A stretch of DNA of 64,000 bases. Origin: Chryseolinea serpens (GTDB lineage: Bacteria; Bacteroidota; Bacteroidia; Cytophagales; Cyclobacteriaceae). The stretch covers positions 2,294,001 through 2,358,000 of the forward strand of contig NZ_FQWQ01000001.1 of the NCBI RefSeq assembly GCF_900129725.1, given 5' to 3'. Positions 9,616 through 17,969 of the stretch are shown here, piece after piece. The notes below the pieces were generated by a model. It was not told where the DNA came from. It ran no database searches and was given only the letters and a program-made list of their open reading frames with translations. The translations under genes and the position numbers were made by a program. Numbering within the stretch: the stretch's first letter is position 1; every line of letters starts with the position of its first letter.

Positions 9616-9697
9616 ATTCCAAGTGGGCTAGCGATCAGATTGGATCAGGTGGGTCGAGGAATCTTGAACCTAAGGTAACAGAAGTGGGAGATTTTAC
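9616..9697. repeat. GTGGGCTA-type dispersed repeat, copy 2
   Basis: Reads ATTCCAAGTGGGCTAGCGAT then CAGATTGGATCAGGTGGGTC and AGGAATC, ending in a GGGAGATTTTAC-like part. It is nearly identical in its first 40 bases to the copy at 10661, so the two flank the gene at 9744..10529 in direct orientation. Confidence 0.5.
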
Positions 9698-9743
9698 AAT
9701 CAGATTAAAAAAAAAATTAATCACTACCAGTTTCGACTAAATT

Positions 9744-10529
9744 TTAAATCTCTAAGGCAATCACTTTATCGAGTTCTGCCCTTATCGGTGTAAAATCTAG
9801 AATCTTCGGTTCAGGCTTTGTGTTCAAAATGTATTTTTGTCCAGGATGAGATATTACATAGCCCATTCGAACTTCATTCTCGCGTGAATATGTTTGTGGC
9901 TTCCTGAATGCGGAGTTCTCTAAAATCAGCCTACTACTATAATTCACACCCCAATGCTGAAAAGTATTTAAATAGGTTATTTTCTCCATCTTAGGATAAA
10001 CAGTATAGGGTGGATTTATTGATAAACCACTAACCTGCTGCGGTTCAAAGTCTGAGGGCTCAAGAGTGTTAGCCAAAACTTGCGCAAGCAACACCAGAAA
10101 CCTGTGAGGATCTGTGATGTAATATTTGTCATTATAACCTTCAAACACTTTCTCATCACGATAAGAGGCGCAGAATATATAGACTGATGGGATTTTTTCC
10201 ATGACGACCAAATTATTTGCCATGATCAAGCCGCCCTGTTGATAGTCCTGACCAAATACAGCCGTGCCCTCCGTTTTGTCGCCAATCTCAGTCTCCAAAT
10301 TTTTATAATAATGCGTTGTTCCAAGAAATATTGTACTACATCCTCTGGCCAGATTATGCTGCGGATGACACCATTTAATTAACGGCAGACCGGGTTCAAC
10401 TGAATTTTCAATTAGAGGCTGTGGGTCGTAATCCTTAGGGTTAAAAACAGGCGTATTTTCCATATTGAGAAGGTTTAAAATTTCGGCGTTTGATATGTGG
10501 GGATTCTCGAAAACAATCCGTTTGTTCAC
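9744..10529 (-). CDS. hypothetical protein between two direct repeats
   Basis: A 261-residue soluble protein with no signal peptide or membrane segment. No family is recognised with confidence. Visible features are an aromatic-rich middle (YYITDPHRFLVLLAQVLA) and a C-terminal YSRENEVRMGYV segment. The E-x-E-x-R pattern there recalls the C-terminal motif of DUF2971-like proteins found near defence genes, but the similarity is only local. It is flanked by two direct copies of the GTGGGCTA repeat (9616 and 10661), as a cargo gene of a transposed unit would be, and lies on the same strand as the Argonaute operon. A role in defence is possible but rests only on location. Confidence 0.6.
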   Translation of the reverse strand: MNKRIVFENPHISNAEILNLLNMENTPVFNPKDYDPQPLIENSVEPGLPLIKWCHPQHNLARGCSTIFLGTTHYYKNLETEIGDKTEGTAVFGQDYQQGGLIMANNLVVMEKIPSVYIFCASYRDEKVFEGYNDKYYITDPHRFLVLLAQVLANTLEPSDFEPQQVSGLSINPPYTVYPKMEKITYLNTFQHWGVNYSSRLILENSAFRKPQTYSRENEVRMGYVISHPGQKYILNTKPEPKILDFTPIRAELDKVIALEI

Positions 10530-10660
10530 CCCGACTAAATTAATCTCCAGGGACGACCAAGGCGATAGAAAGGTTGACAGCGTGATTGACGAACCAGCTA
10601 TCCGAGGTTAGCTCCTTAATTTCTATCCGCGTCGAAAAACCAGAACAAAGAGGATTCACA

Positions 10661-10790
10661 ATTCCGCGTGGGCTAGCGATCAGATTGGATCAGGTGGGCT
10701 AGGAATTATAATCGAAATTATGATTTTACTTCAGTAAAGCAAGAATAAGAATCATATTTTTTCCGAATGATGGATTCGGGCTTCCCAACG
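10661..10790. repeat. GTGGGCTA-type dispersed repeat, copy 3
   Basis: Reads ATTCCGCGTGGGCTAGCGAT, CAGATTGGATCAGGTGGGCT and AGGAATT, then TGATTTTACTTCAGTAAAGC and a TTTTTTCCGAAT part shared with the copy at 8856. The first 40 bases match the copy at 9616 almost exactly. Confidence 0.5.
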
Positions 10791-10874
10791 GGCTGACGAA
10801 ATGAACCGACCTATTGGAGACTCAGCGGGCTCTAATCATTTATTCAAACTGATAAAATCAAATACTTTAAATAG

Positions 10875-11082
10875 TGAGCATTCCGGCCCAGGTGACCACT
10901 TTATTCCGTTGGCGCGTGATCACCATGAGTTATTTAAGCTAGACTGACTTGCATTTGAAGATAAGTTCAAGACAATCAAAAGGAAGGATGGTCAGTTCTT
11001 CGCGAAGTGAATTGTCCAGCCGTACGGAATGTTGTTGTCACAGGCGCACGAAACGAAGTGGTCAGCCACCTCGGAATCTCCA
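10875..11082. mobile_element. IS21-like non-autonomous element, 208 bp
   Basis: Runs from TGAGCATTCCGGCCCAGGTG to CCACCTCGGAATCTCCA. The interior is nearly identical to the element at 36649..36841, including AAGTTCAAGACAATCAAAAG and GTCAGTTCTTCGCGAAGTGA. Its left terminus is slightly decayed. Its right end abuts the C-terminal fragment of a DUF3945-like gene, which may have lost its 5' part through this insertion or a recombination at it. Confidence 0.7.
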
Positions 11083-11284
11083 GCAAGTGACATACCTGCG
11101 GGATAACAAAGAGTCAAAATGGTTTGTCGAAGCCAGCCCGAAGGAACGAAACATTAATGTGTATGACGAGAACATGCGTAAGCAATTTCAGAGAATCCGA
11201 CAAGGGAAATCGGAAGCGAAAACAGAGAAGGAATCACAAGCAGGCCCCGACGGACAAAAGCACAACCCAAAAAGAAAACGTTAA
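11083..11284 (+). pseudogene. C-terminal remnant of a DUF3945-like conjugative-element protein
   Basis: Reading on from the right end of the IS21-like element, the frame gives VTYLRDNKESKWFVEASPKE, then INVYDENMRKQF and a charged tail ending NPKRKR before a stop. A segment of the form EASP...NVYD...M followed by a Lys/Gln/Glu-rich tail is typical of the C-terminus of DUF3945/DUF4099-type proteins carried by Bacteroidota conjugative elements. Everything before it is lost. It overlaps the end of the truncated phosphoribosyltransferase-like frame on the other strand, which implies a junction between two formerly separate segments near 11280-11330. Confidence 0.45.
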
Positions 11285-11611
11285 ATTTGCCCCGAAAACC
11301 GATGATGAGAGCACTTTACATTTGGATGGAGGCATAGGTATGATTATGCGTCCGGCAAGGGACGGATTGGTAAAAATGCCGGCAAAAATATCTCCAACTT
11401 TGTTGATATTGATGGCTTTATAGTGCCAATCGGCTTTTCCTCGTCTATCCATCTTTTTTTTTAGATTATTGATGACGTCATTTCCTTCACTATATGGATC
11501 TCCAGCAACCCATTTAGTAAACTCCATTACATAGTAACATTGATCCTCCGGCTCAAGAAAATGATGATCAGCTGTCAGTAATTCATCAATCTTAATCAGT
11601 GGATATGACAT
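11234..11611 (-). pseudogene. truncated phosphoribosyltransferase-like partner of DprA
   Basis: 125 residues. The start ATG overlaps the end of the upstream DprA-like gene by 20 bp, so the two form an operon. Residues ~1-96 look like the N-terminal part of a ComF/phosphoribosyltransferase-like protein: a YVMEFTKW segment, NDVINNLKKK and IIIPMPPSK just before the end. The PRTase core that should follow is missing, and the last ~30 residues are unlike the family and run into the DUF3945 remnant. A DprA plus PRTase pair is a reported defence arrangement (Rst_DprA-PPRT). The partner here seems broken, so the pair may be inactive. Confidence 0.5.
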
Positions 11612-12506
11612 CTTGAATTAAAGCTGATTGAATATCGGAATAGTTTTTTACGCGAATCGCCTGATGTTCAAACCTAATCGGCCAGGTTATGTCTTTATTT
11701 TCAAAACAACTGTCGAGAATAAAAAGCTTGCGTCCTTGTTGAATGGCAGCGGTAGCTTGATATAGCGTTCCAGAAGTATCACTGGCTTCAACGATTATTG
11801 TTGCCTCAGTTAACGCGGACATTGTCTTATTTCGTTCAGGAAAAAATCCCTTATTATGGCGGTAATCCTGATGCCTGTATCTATAAAATGGCACCTGGGA
11901 AACAACTAAGTGGTTTTTTGCTATCTCGTCTTGTAAGTTTTTATTTTCAACTGGATAATATTCATCTAACGGGGTCCCAATAACCGCTATTGTTTTGCCG
12001 CCCTGTTCTATGGCATTCCGATGTGCCTCACTATCAATTCCAGCCGCCAATCCTGACACGATTGTAAATTTGTCTTTTACCAAATCTCGCACGAGTTGAG
12101 CAGTTCTTCTTTTGCCTTCGGGTGTTGCTTTTCTGGACCCAACAACTGCGACTGACCTGGTTTTGATTAATCCAAGATCTCCAAGATAATAGAGAAGTTC
12201 AATAGGATGCTTAGCTGCTCGCAATTTAGCAGGATAATCAAAAGTATTATTCAGCAAAATTCCTGGTTTCTTTGTGGCATTTTGTTGGAACAAATCCGCC
12301 AAAATCTTGACAAAAGAAAGAATTTTGTCCTGAGGCACAATTTCGGAGGGCAAGCTTCCGGGGCGGCTTGCGAAAAGCTCTGCAATTTTCTTAAATGTTA
12401 CCCCATAGTCCTCCCAAAGTGCTTCATATGCTGCCATTTCTCTCAACGGCTCAATCGAGGAAACCAACGGGTCTTCATTGGCTAATTTTAGCTGAAAAGT
12501 GTTCAT
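11592..12506 (-). CDS. DprA/Smf-like Rossmann-fold protein
   Basis: About 304 residues from the chosen ATG at 12506 (an ATG at 12581 would add 25 residues unlike the family). The DprA Rossmann fold is clear: YLGDLGLIK, then SVAVVGSRKATPEG, IVSGLAAGIDSEAHRNA, TIAVIGTPLDEYYPVENK, and a late ATIIVEASDTSGTLYQATAA. In housekeeping DprA the fold binds ssDNA and loads RecA during transformation. This copy has an extra N-terminal helical region, lacks the usual C-terminal winged helix, and is coupled to a PRTase-like gene rather than topA or other competence genes. It is therefore more likely the DprA-like component of a defence pair than the competence gene. Confidence 0.8.
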   Translation of the reverse strand: MNTFQLKLANEDPLVSSIEPLREMAAYEALWEDYGVTFKKIAELFASRPGSLPSEIVPQDKILSFVKILADLFQQNATKKPGILLNNTFDYPAKLRAAKHPIELLYYLGDLGLIKTRSVAVVGSRKATPEGKRRTAQLVRDLVKDKFTIVSGLAAGIDSEAHRNAIEQGGKTIAVIGTPLDEYYPVENKNLQDEIAKNHLVVSQVPFYRYRHQDYRHNKGFFPERNKTMSALTEATIIVEASDTSGTLYQATAAIQQGRKLFILDSCFENKDITWPIRFEHQAIRVKNYSDIQSALIQDVISTD

Positions 12507-12675
12507 TTCTTTCAAATCTAAAGGACAAAAAATTGTCAATTGTTGCTTGTAAATAATATACAAATTTGCTGGAGATTTCATTCTATTTGGTCAAAAAACC
12601 CCAGCTAGTAACGGGAAGCAGTTTTTTTAACTAATAAAATTAGTTAAAAAAACTGAGAAATGCTAGCATTCCCAG

Positions 12676-12921
12676 ATGGGAAGGAAGGTCGTCAATTTCA
12701 GGCAAAGGATTTTAAAAGCTACCCGGAGATATTCGAGAAATTCAAAACGATCCAAAACTACCGATGACATGTTTGTACTTCATCTGGTAGATGGTACAAG
12801 ATTCTTGCTGGCTATGAATGACTTTATGCCGCAGTTCAATTTGTACGTAAGCCAACAGGCAATCAATTACTTCTACGGGATCTCGCGATCAGAATATAGA
12901 TTCAACAAGACACTTGAATAA
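12676..12921 (+). CDS. small hypothetical protein upstream of IS110
   Basis: An 81-residue frame with a basic N-terminus and a more ordinary second half from an internal ATG at residue 32 (MFVLHLVDGTRFLLAMND). No family recognised. It lies between the DprA-like gene and the IS110 transposase, both unrelated, so it may be a leftover of a larger gene. Confidence 0.3.
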   Translation: MGRKVVNFRQRILKATRRYSRNSKRSKTTDDMFVLHLVDGTRFLLAMNDFMPQFNLYVSQQAINYFYGISRSEYRFNKTLE

Positions 12922-13177
12922 ACGGGCGTTCCGGTTGGGTATGATCACTCAGAGTTATCACCGGAACAAATGCTGAGCTACCTAAAGAGCGCTTTAATTG
13001 TCAAGGCCAGAACAAAAGGCGCAAATGAATTACCCATTTTCTGCGATTTACTTTCCACGATTTGCGCAGTAAATTCACCCAACAAAACAGCGGGAAAGAA
13101 AAATGACGATATAAAGGTTAACGACCTCGGACGATATGATTTTTGCCCGCTGTTTGTTCATTCATCATCGCAGAGAT

Positions 13178-14224
13178 ATGAGACCGAAATTGGTACAGAA
13201 TTTCGTGGGTATAGACGTTTCTAAGAAATGGTTTAACGTCTACATTGTCCAAAAAGTCGCCTCACGACACACACATTTCCAATGCGCGAACACTCCTGAG
13301 GGCATTATCGAGTTGAACAAGCACCTCAAGTCTTCCAGAGTTAGCCTATCGAAACTGACCATTGTAACCATTGAGCATACCGGTCCGTATTCAAAACTAT
13401 TAATCAATTTCTTTTCAACCCATGGCGTTCTTTTGTGCGTAGAAATGGGAGTGCGTATCAAAAGATCGCTCGGTACGGCAAAGGGAAAGAGTGATGACAT
13501 CGACGCAAAAAGGATAACTGAATATTCAATCAGACATCTGGATAAATTAATCCTGCACGAAAGAAAACCAAGATCGCTGGAAACAGTTAAAACACTCCTA
13601 AAGAATAGATCACGTTTGCTAAAAGCCAAGGCAATCGTTGAAACGCCATTCAAGGAACTGCAAAACTTTTCGTTTGAGACAGAGAACAAATTTTTCCATT
13701 CCATAAATGGGCGGTTTTACAAATCCGTCGATGAAGCGTGTGACCGGATAATGTCAGAGATCAAACGCATTTTGAACGAAGATGAAAGGATGAAAAATCA
13801 AGTTCATCTTTTGATCGGAATCCCCGGAATTGGGCTTCATACTGCCCTGGCGTTGGTTTGCTATACCAACTACTTCACCACCTGTTCCAATTCAGGTCAG
13901 TTGGCCTCGTACTGCGGCTGCGCTCCCTTTTCGTATTCCTCCGGACTCAAAGCTCCACAAAGTCACATTCATAAGATGTCAAATAAAGTCCTGAAAGGTC
14001 ATCTGCATCTTGCTGCGCTGGCACTGATTAACAGCAGTAACGAATTGAAGGACTATTACGAGCGGAAGGTAAGCGAAGGCAAACCAAAACGGCTGGCGCT
14101 CAATAATGTGGGACATAAGCTAGTTCTCCGAGCCATGGCCGTAATTAAACGTAACAGTCGATACGTGCCTGTTGAAGTATTACGGAAGAGAGTTGACATG
14201 CTTCAGCTTACTGGCATGTCATGA
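13178..14224 (+). CDS. IS110-family transposase
   Basis: About 348 residues from the ATG at 13178, chosen because the DEDD domain starts right after it. The N-terminal RuvC-like DEDD domain shows FVGIDVSKKWF, TIEHTGPY and KGKSDDIDAKR. The C-terminal Transposase_20 (IS116/IS110/IS902) domain shows LIGIPGIGLHTALAL and SYCGCAPF...SSG. All expected acidic residues are present, so it may be active. Family knowledge: IS110 elements carry a non-coding end that specifies target and donor sites (bridge RNA). The 12922-13177 stretch would be the natural place, but no structure could be assigned by eye. Its stop overlaps the start of a second, broken IS110 gene. Confidence 0.92.
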   Translation: MRPKLVQNFVGIDVSKKWFNVYIVQKVASRHTHFQCANTPEGIIELNKHLKSSRVSLSKLTIVTIEHTGPYSKLLINFFSTHGVLLCVEMGVRIKRSLGTAKGKSDDIDAKRITEYSIRHLDKLILHERKPRSLETVKTLLKNRSRLLKAKAIVETPFKELQNFSFETENKFFHSINGRFYKSVDEACDRIMSEIKRILNEDERMKNQVHLLIGIPGIGLHTALALVCYTNYFTTCSNSGQLASYCGCAPFSYSSGLKAPQSHIHKMSNKVLKGHLHLAALALINSSNELKDYYERKVSEGKPKRLALNNVGHKLVLRAMAVIKRNSRYVPVEVLRKRVDMLQLTGMS

Positions 14225-14592
14225 AACCAACGCGTGCCTTCGAGAAGAGAAAATTCACCTATTTCATCGGAATAGATATATCCAAGTACTGGTTTGATTT
14301 TGCAGTGCTGACAAAAGCTGGAAAAATTTTGAGCGGACAGGTAGAAAACCACCCTATTGGTTTTATAGAATTTGAAAAGATCCTGAAAAATGCTCAAGTT
14401 CCATTTACGAACCGCACGTTGATCATCATGGAAGATGCGGGGCAGTATGATGATAAACTGGTTGATTTTCTTTCCAAGAGAAAGTCGCTGCTTTGTTTGG
14501 AGCACGCCCTGAAAATAAGACGTTCGATGGGCATGGTCAGGGGTAAGAGCGGTAAACTGGATGCCGAACGTATTATCGTCAGATTAGGATAA
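14221..14592 (+). pseudogene. truncated second IS110-family transposase
   Basis: A 123-residue N-terminal DEDD fragment (FIGIDISKYWFDF, IMEDAGQYDD, RGKSGKLDAERI) that ends early at 14592 with no Transposase_20 domain. The usual KS-D-xx-DA motif reads KSGKLDA, so one catalytic Asp is replaced by Gly. The ATG overlaps the TGA of the preceding transposase (ATGA), an arrangement that looks like a designed gene pair. The two proteins are clearly different in sequence, so this is not a recent duplication. Confidence 0.75.
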
Positions 14593-14642
14593 AATCCACT
14601 ATACCTTTTAATTCTTGTTGCCTTTTTCTTTACTTTTCAGGT

Positions 14643-15140
14643 ATGGACGATATTGAGAAGCTTTTAAATAAAATCGAGAAAGAATCCAGCTATGCGTTAC
14701 CGGGTGGATGTTTTTGCCTTCAAGGCGATGTGGAGTTTAAGTTCTTCCGGGTTAAGCCGATTGAAGAGGTTTATCAAGAAGCATTTATTGACTTCTCTAC
14801 CGGCGTCGTCAATCCGTTTGTTACCATTGGCATTTCAGAAGATAAAAATGAGTTATGGCGGATGAAAAATGAATTGATCGACAATGGAAAAAAAGAGTTC
14901 TCGGGAAATGTGATTGTCGATGACAGTTTGCGAGTAATTGAAGGTGAGCCAACCCGGAATGAAATTGCCACTAGGACGTTGCGTAAAATGTACGATCACA
15001 ATCTGACGTTGCTCAGGATGGGGCTAAACCGAAACTGGTTGCTGCTTGGGGTAGCCGCCAGTCCTAAAATTGCCAAAACGCATATCACTACGATTAGAAC
15101 TTTGGGTGGAAGAAAGGAAAATCCAAAGAAAAAACTTTGA
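14643..15140 (+). CDS. hypothetical protein
   Basis: A 165-residue protein with no signal peptide or membrane segment, a basic C-terminus (GGRKENPKKKL) and no recognised family. It opens 50 bp after the end of the broken IS110 frame, and a tract of T precedes the start. The composition is normal and the frame is long and clean, so it is probably a real gene. Its function cannot be inferred. Confidence 0.55.
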   Translation: MDDIEKLLNKIEKESSYALPGGCFCLQGDVEFKFFRVKPIEEVYQEAFIDFSTGVVNPFVTIGISEDKNELWRMKNELIDNGKKEFSGNVIVDDSLRVIEGEPTRNEIATRTLRKMYDHNLTLLRMGLNRNWLLLGVAASPKIAKTHITTIRTLGGRKENPKKKL

Positions 15141-15203
15141 TGATTTAGACATCGGGAGCCCTATCGGGGTGGTAAGATTGGACAAAAAAAAGGGGTGATG
15201 ACA

Positions 15204-15296
15204 AGGTGGCGAATCGGTGCACCGCATTTGACAAAGACGCCAGCAGATTGCATTCCAACAGATTAAAAATTAGGCACAACTCCTCTTCCCTCTTAA
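15204..15296 (+). repeat. 92-bp GGTGGAGAATCGGTGCACC repeat, copy 1
   Basis: Starts AGGTGGCGAATCGGTGCACC and ends with an ACAACTCCTCTTCCCTC-like tail about 90 bp later. Six further copies lie in the window (31922, 34038 partial, 36532, 36856, 43381, 46979), all in the same orientation. The ends are conserved and the middle varies. An IS21-like terminus follows 8 bp later. Confidence 0.6.
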
Positions 15297-15303
15297 CCTA
15301 ATG

Positions 15304-15365
15304 TGGAGATTTCGAGGTGGTTGATCACTTTGTCGTACCCTTGACCATTGCATTTCGCGTCAACG
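15304..15365. repeat. solo IS21-like terminus
   Basis: TGGAGATTTCGAGGTGGTTG followed by ATCACTTTGTCG and a CTTGACCATTGCATTTCGCG block. Only one end is recognised; the other end of an element could not be found before the SUKH gene. Confidence 0.5.
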
Positions 15366-15485
15366 AGGGGCCACTCCGCGCGGCGAGATCGTCAATGAAA
15401 AGGATTGGTCATACAGATACTTGCATGTTGAAAAACAAGAAGACCGCCGATTACTCTGTCAGACTGGAAAAAACTACTTTTATAC

Positions 15486-15926
15486 ATGAATAAATTGACC
15501 CTAAGAAAGGACAACCGGCGAATTAAAAGTCTTGATGAAGTGATTGCGTTCGAGAAGGAAGCCCGCATTACTTTTCCTCAAAATTTGAGGGAATTTATTG
15601 TAGCGTATGAGGGATCACAATTGAAGGAAAAGTACTTTCGTAGAGGAGACATACTGCATGAGATACATAAAGTGCTTTACCTGAGAGAATCAGATTTGGG
15701 CGGGGCTTCCGTTGAAGCTATTCTTAAGGGACATCGCTACTATAAAGAGGAGGGATTTGTCCCATTTGGAGTCGATTCAGGCGGTTGGGATTATAATGTT
15801 TCCATCAAACCGGAAACGTATGGGCAGATATGGGTTGATCAATTCGATAATGGAGAAGATAATCCCTGGGAATTTGTTTGTAACAGCCTGGAAGAACTGG
15901 TCGATGGTTTGTCTGAAGAAGAATGA
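15486..15926 (+). CDS. SMI1/KNR4 (SUKH) family protein
   Basis: 146 residues covering a complete SUKH domain: FPQNLREFIVAYEG near residue 35, GFVPFGVDSGGWDYNVSI near 90-107, then GQIWVDQF and an acidic C-terminus. Family knowledge: SUKH proteins are mostly immunity proteins against polymorphic or contact-dependent toxins, often kept as orphan copies. No toxin gene lies next to it here, so it is either an orphan immunity gene or a housekeeping SUKH protein. Confidence 0.85.
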   Translation: MNKLTLRKDNRRIKSLDEVIAFEKEARITFPQNLREFIVAYEGSQLKEKYFRRGDILHEIHKVLYLRESDLGGASVEAILKGHRYYKEEGFVPFGVDSGGWDYNVSIKPETYGQIWVDQFDNGEDNPWEFVCNSLEELVDGLSEEE

Positions 15927-16105
15927 TCTTAGCTACCCTGCTTTGAATTTGAAATTTATTGTTCGAAGAATAGAATATCAAGACTAAATTCACGGGTTAT
16001 TCATCAGGCGGCTGAATTGAATATTAAAGCCTTACGAAATTATTCATGACGAATGACCGGAATGGTGTTTATATAAGTGGTCTTATGTGAAATGGACCGG
16101 TCACT

Positions 16106-16528
16106 TCACCGGATGTTCACGGGCTGAAACACGCTTTCCCTGCTTCTTACCTCTGACAGGATCTTAGTCAGCTCGCGGATCATGCTCGCAAACACAACTT
16201 GTTTAACCAGAATTTTCGCGCCAAGCCCTTTACAGAAGGCGATGTCTTCCTCAGGAAGAGTCGTTGAATGCATGACCACCGGAATGTTCTTAAACAACGG
16301 GTCCTCTTTTAGCGTAGCAAGACAACGCACGCCGTTCATGAAAGGCATGTTGTAATCCAAGAAAATTATGTTTGGATCTAGGCTACTACCTCTTAACTGC
16401 TGCAAAGCGTCCCTCCCATCATTTGCTACGATCAGCCGGCAGCTATTATCAACCTCGGACAAAGCATCTTTGAACAGATCGATGTCGTCCGGATCGTCGT
16501 CAACCACCATGATTGTCAACTGCTTCAT
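16106..16528 (-). CDS. stand-alone receiver-domain response regulator (paralogue A1)
   Basis: 140 residues: one CheY-like receiver and a short tail. The acidic pocket is VVDDDPDD near residues 8-15, the phospho-acceptor Asp is in IIFLDYNMPFMNG near 54-66, the Thr/Ser is in VVMHSTT and the Lys is in ILVKQV. There is no output domain, so it acts by protein contact or in a phosphorelay. The protein is nearly identical to the one at 26557..26961, which lies on the opposite strand. Confidence 0.93.
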   Translation of the reverse strand: MKQLTIMVVDDDPDDIDLFKDALSEVDNSCRLIVANDGRDALQQLRGSSLDPNIIFLDYNMPFMNGVRCLATLKEDPLFKNIPVVMHSTTLPEEDIAFCKGLGAKILVKQVVFASMIRELTKILSEVRSRESVFQPVNIR

Positions 16529-16750
16529 AGCCTAAAAAAGAGCAAGTGAAGCTAAAAAAAAGTTTTTTTAATTGCTAGTCAGTTGGGGAGCAAAATAACG
16601 GATAAACCCCGGAAGTGCCATCATTTCAAGGTTTTTGGGCTCAAAATTTAGCGCCTTCCGCTAGATTTCCTCCAATTATCACTTTGTTTGATACCCATAG
16701 AAACCCGGCGAGGGGGGCGCTGTTTGCTGCTGTATGGCTTCCTATTGAAG

Positions 16751-16768
16751 TGTGGATTTTTTTCCACA
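16751..16768. promoter_or_regulatory. TGTGGA/TCCACA hairpin upstream of a response regulator
   Basis: A TGTGGA-T6-TCCACA inverted repeat about 140 bp upstream of the receiver gene at 16906. The same hairpin lies at 34137 upstream of the decayed copy of that gene, and a longer version of the stem occurs at 25570. It may be a terminator-like or regulatory structure; it was at least copied together with the gene. Confidence 0.35.
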
Positions 16769-16905
16769 TTCCGGTTATTAAATAGGCATTGATTAGGTAA
16801 AAATAACGATCACCACCTTTCAAATTATGCTATCCCGGCCTTAAGCATTCCATGCCAAAAAATTGGTCCTCTTTATGACCTTCAGATCAAGTCAACCCAC
16901 AACGT

Positions 16906-17334
16906 ATGCAAGCTGGCAATATAATATTGGCTATTGATGATGATCCCGATGACCTGGAGTTGCTCGTGTCAGCACTAGAGAACGACAACGTCGATATAAC
17001 ATGCATGACAGCCAAAAACGCAAAAGATGGGTTGAAGTTACTGTGGTCACTAGACCGATTGCCAAAAATAATATTTCTGGATTGTAACATGCCTGGTATA
17101 AGTGGTAAGGAATGCCTCATTGAAATACGAAATGATATTAGATCAAGAGACGTACCGGTGGTAATGTATTCAACTTTCGCCACCGAATCTGACATGGAAT
17201 TCTTCCGAAAGTGGAATGCATCATTTATGAAGAAGCACACGGATTTTGCTTCGATGAAATCCGATATCATGTTAACTATTGAGGCCTATCTGATGAACAT
17301 CCGTAACTACCATGAAAGAAGTGGTAAAAGGTAA
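16906..17334 (+). CDS. stand-alone receiver-domain response regulator (paralogue B1)
   Basis: 142 residues, receiver only: ILAIDDDPDDLELL near 8-21, IIFLDCNMPGISG near 56-68, VVMYSTFAT and SFMKKHTDF. No DNA-binding or enzymatic domain follows. It is the first of two receiver genes in one orientation (the next starts at 17571). The block 16750-17969 is repeated at 34130-35354, where both genes are broken, so this is the intact copy. Confidence 0.92.
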   Translation: MQAGNIILAIDDDPDDLELLVSALENDNVDITCMTAKNAKDGLKLLWSLDRLPKIIFLDCNMPGISGKECLIEIRNDIRSRDVPVVMYSTFATESDMEFFRKWNASFMKKHTDFASMKSDIMLTIEAYLMNIRNYHERSGKR

Positions 17335-17570
17335 GTCAAACTTCATCAGTGACAAGAAAAAATGGGATGTTGTCGTCAATACTGACATTTTTTTATTAAT
17401 TTCCTTACAAAGGGATTCTAGTAAGCACCTAGAATTCCCAACATGGATTCATTCATAGATCATTGCATTGCATATAATTGAACCAAGAACGTTAACGTGA
17501 GTTTTTCTCGCAAATTATACGGGACTTCAACCTTCGGTTTCACCTTTTAAGAACAAACGACAAGCAGGCT

Positions 17571-17969
17571 ATGAAAAGCATACTATTGGTAGACGACGAC
17601 ACTATCAGCAATTTCCTAAATAGGAAGACGCTTGAGCGCATGGGCTTTGTCAATGACATTCACACCGCATTGAATGGCAAACAAGCAATCGACCTTTTCA
17701 ATGAGTATTATATTGGTGCAAAGGCATTGCCGGATATCATTCTGCTGGATTTGAATATGCCCATTATGGACGGCTTTGGTTTTCTGGACGCCTTCAGAAG
17801 CCTTGACCTACCAGGGAAAGATCATGTGAAAATTATTATTGTATCTTCCTCCGTAAGCCCCCAGGACATTGCCAGGGCAAAACACTCGGGTGCCAGTCAA
17901 TACCTCTCAAAACCTGTAAATGAGCAAACCTTGCGTAGGGCTCTGGAGATGTGTGAAGAAGCGGCTTAG
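17571..17969 (+). CDS. stand-alone receiver-domain response regulator (paralogue C1)
   Basis: 132 residues: a complete receiver with ILLVDDDTISNFLN at the N-terminus, IILLDLNMPIMDGFGF around the phospho-acceptor Asp, VKIIIVSSSV and YLSKPVNEQ around the conserved Lys. Family knowledge: such single-domain receivers are common partners of hybrid kinases in Bacteroidota. The stop codon is directly followed by the first base of an IS21-like element at 17970. A copy with one extra T lies at 34955, and a more distant relative is at 29916. Confidence 0.93.
   Translation: MKSILLVDDDTISNFLNRKTLERMGFVNDIHTALNGKQAIDLFNEYYIGAKALPDIILLDLNMPIMDGFGFLDAFRSLDLPGKDHVKIIIVSSSVSPQDIARAKHSGASQYLSKPVNEQTLRRALEMCEEAA

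Noticed and set aside
12970-13224. 84-codon frame before the IS110 transposase
   Set aside because: Overlaps the transposase start in another frame, with no family resemblance.
16641-16823. 60-codon minus-strand frame spanning the TGTGGA hairpin
   Set aside because: No family resemblance, and the duplicated copy of this region at 34130 does not keep the frame.
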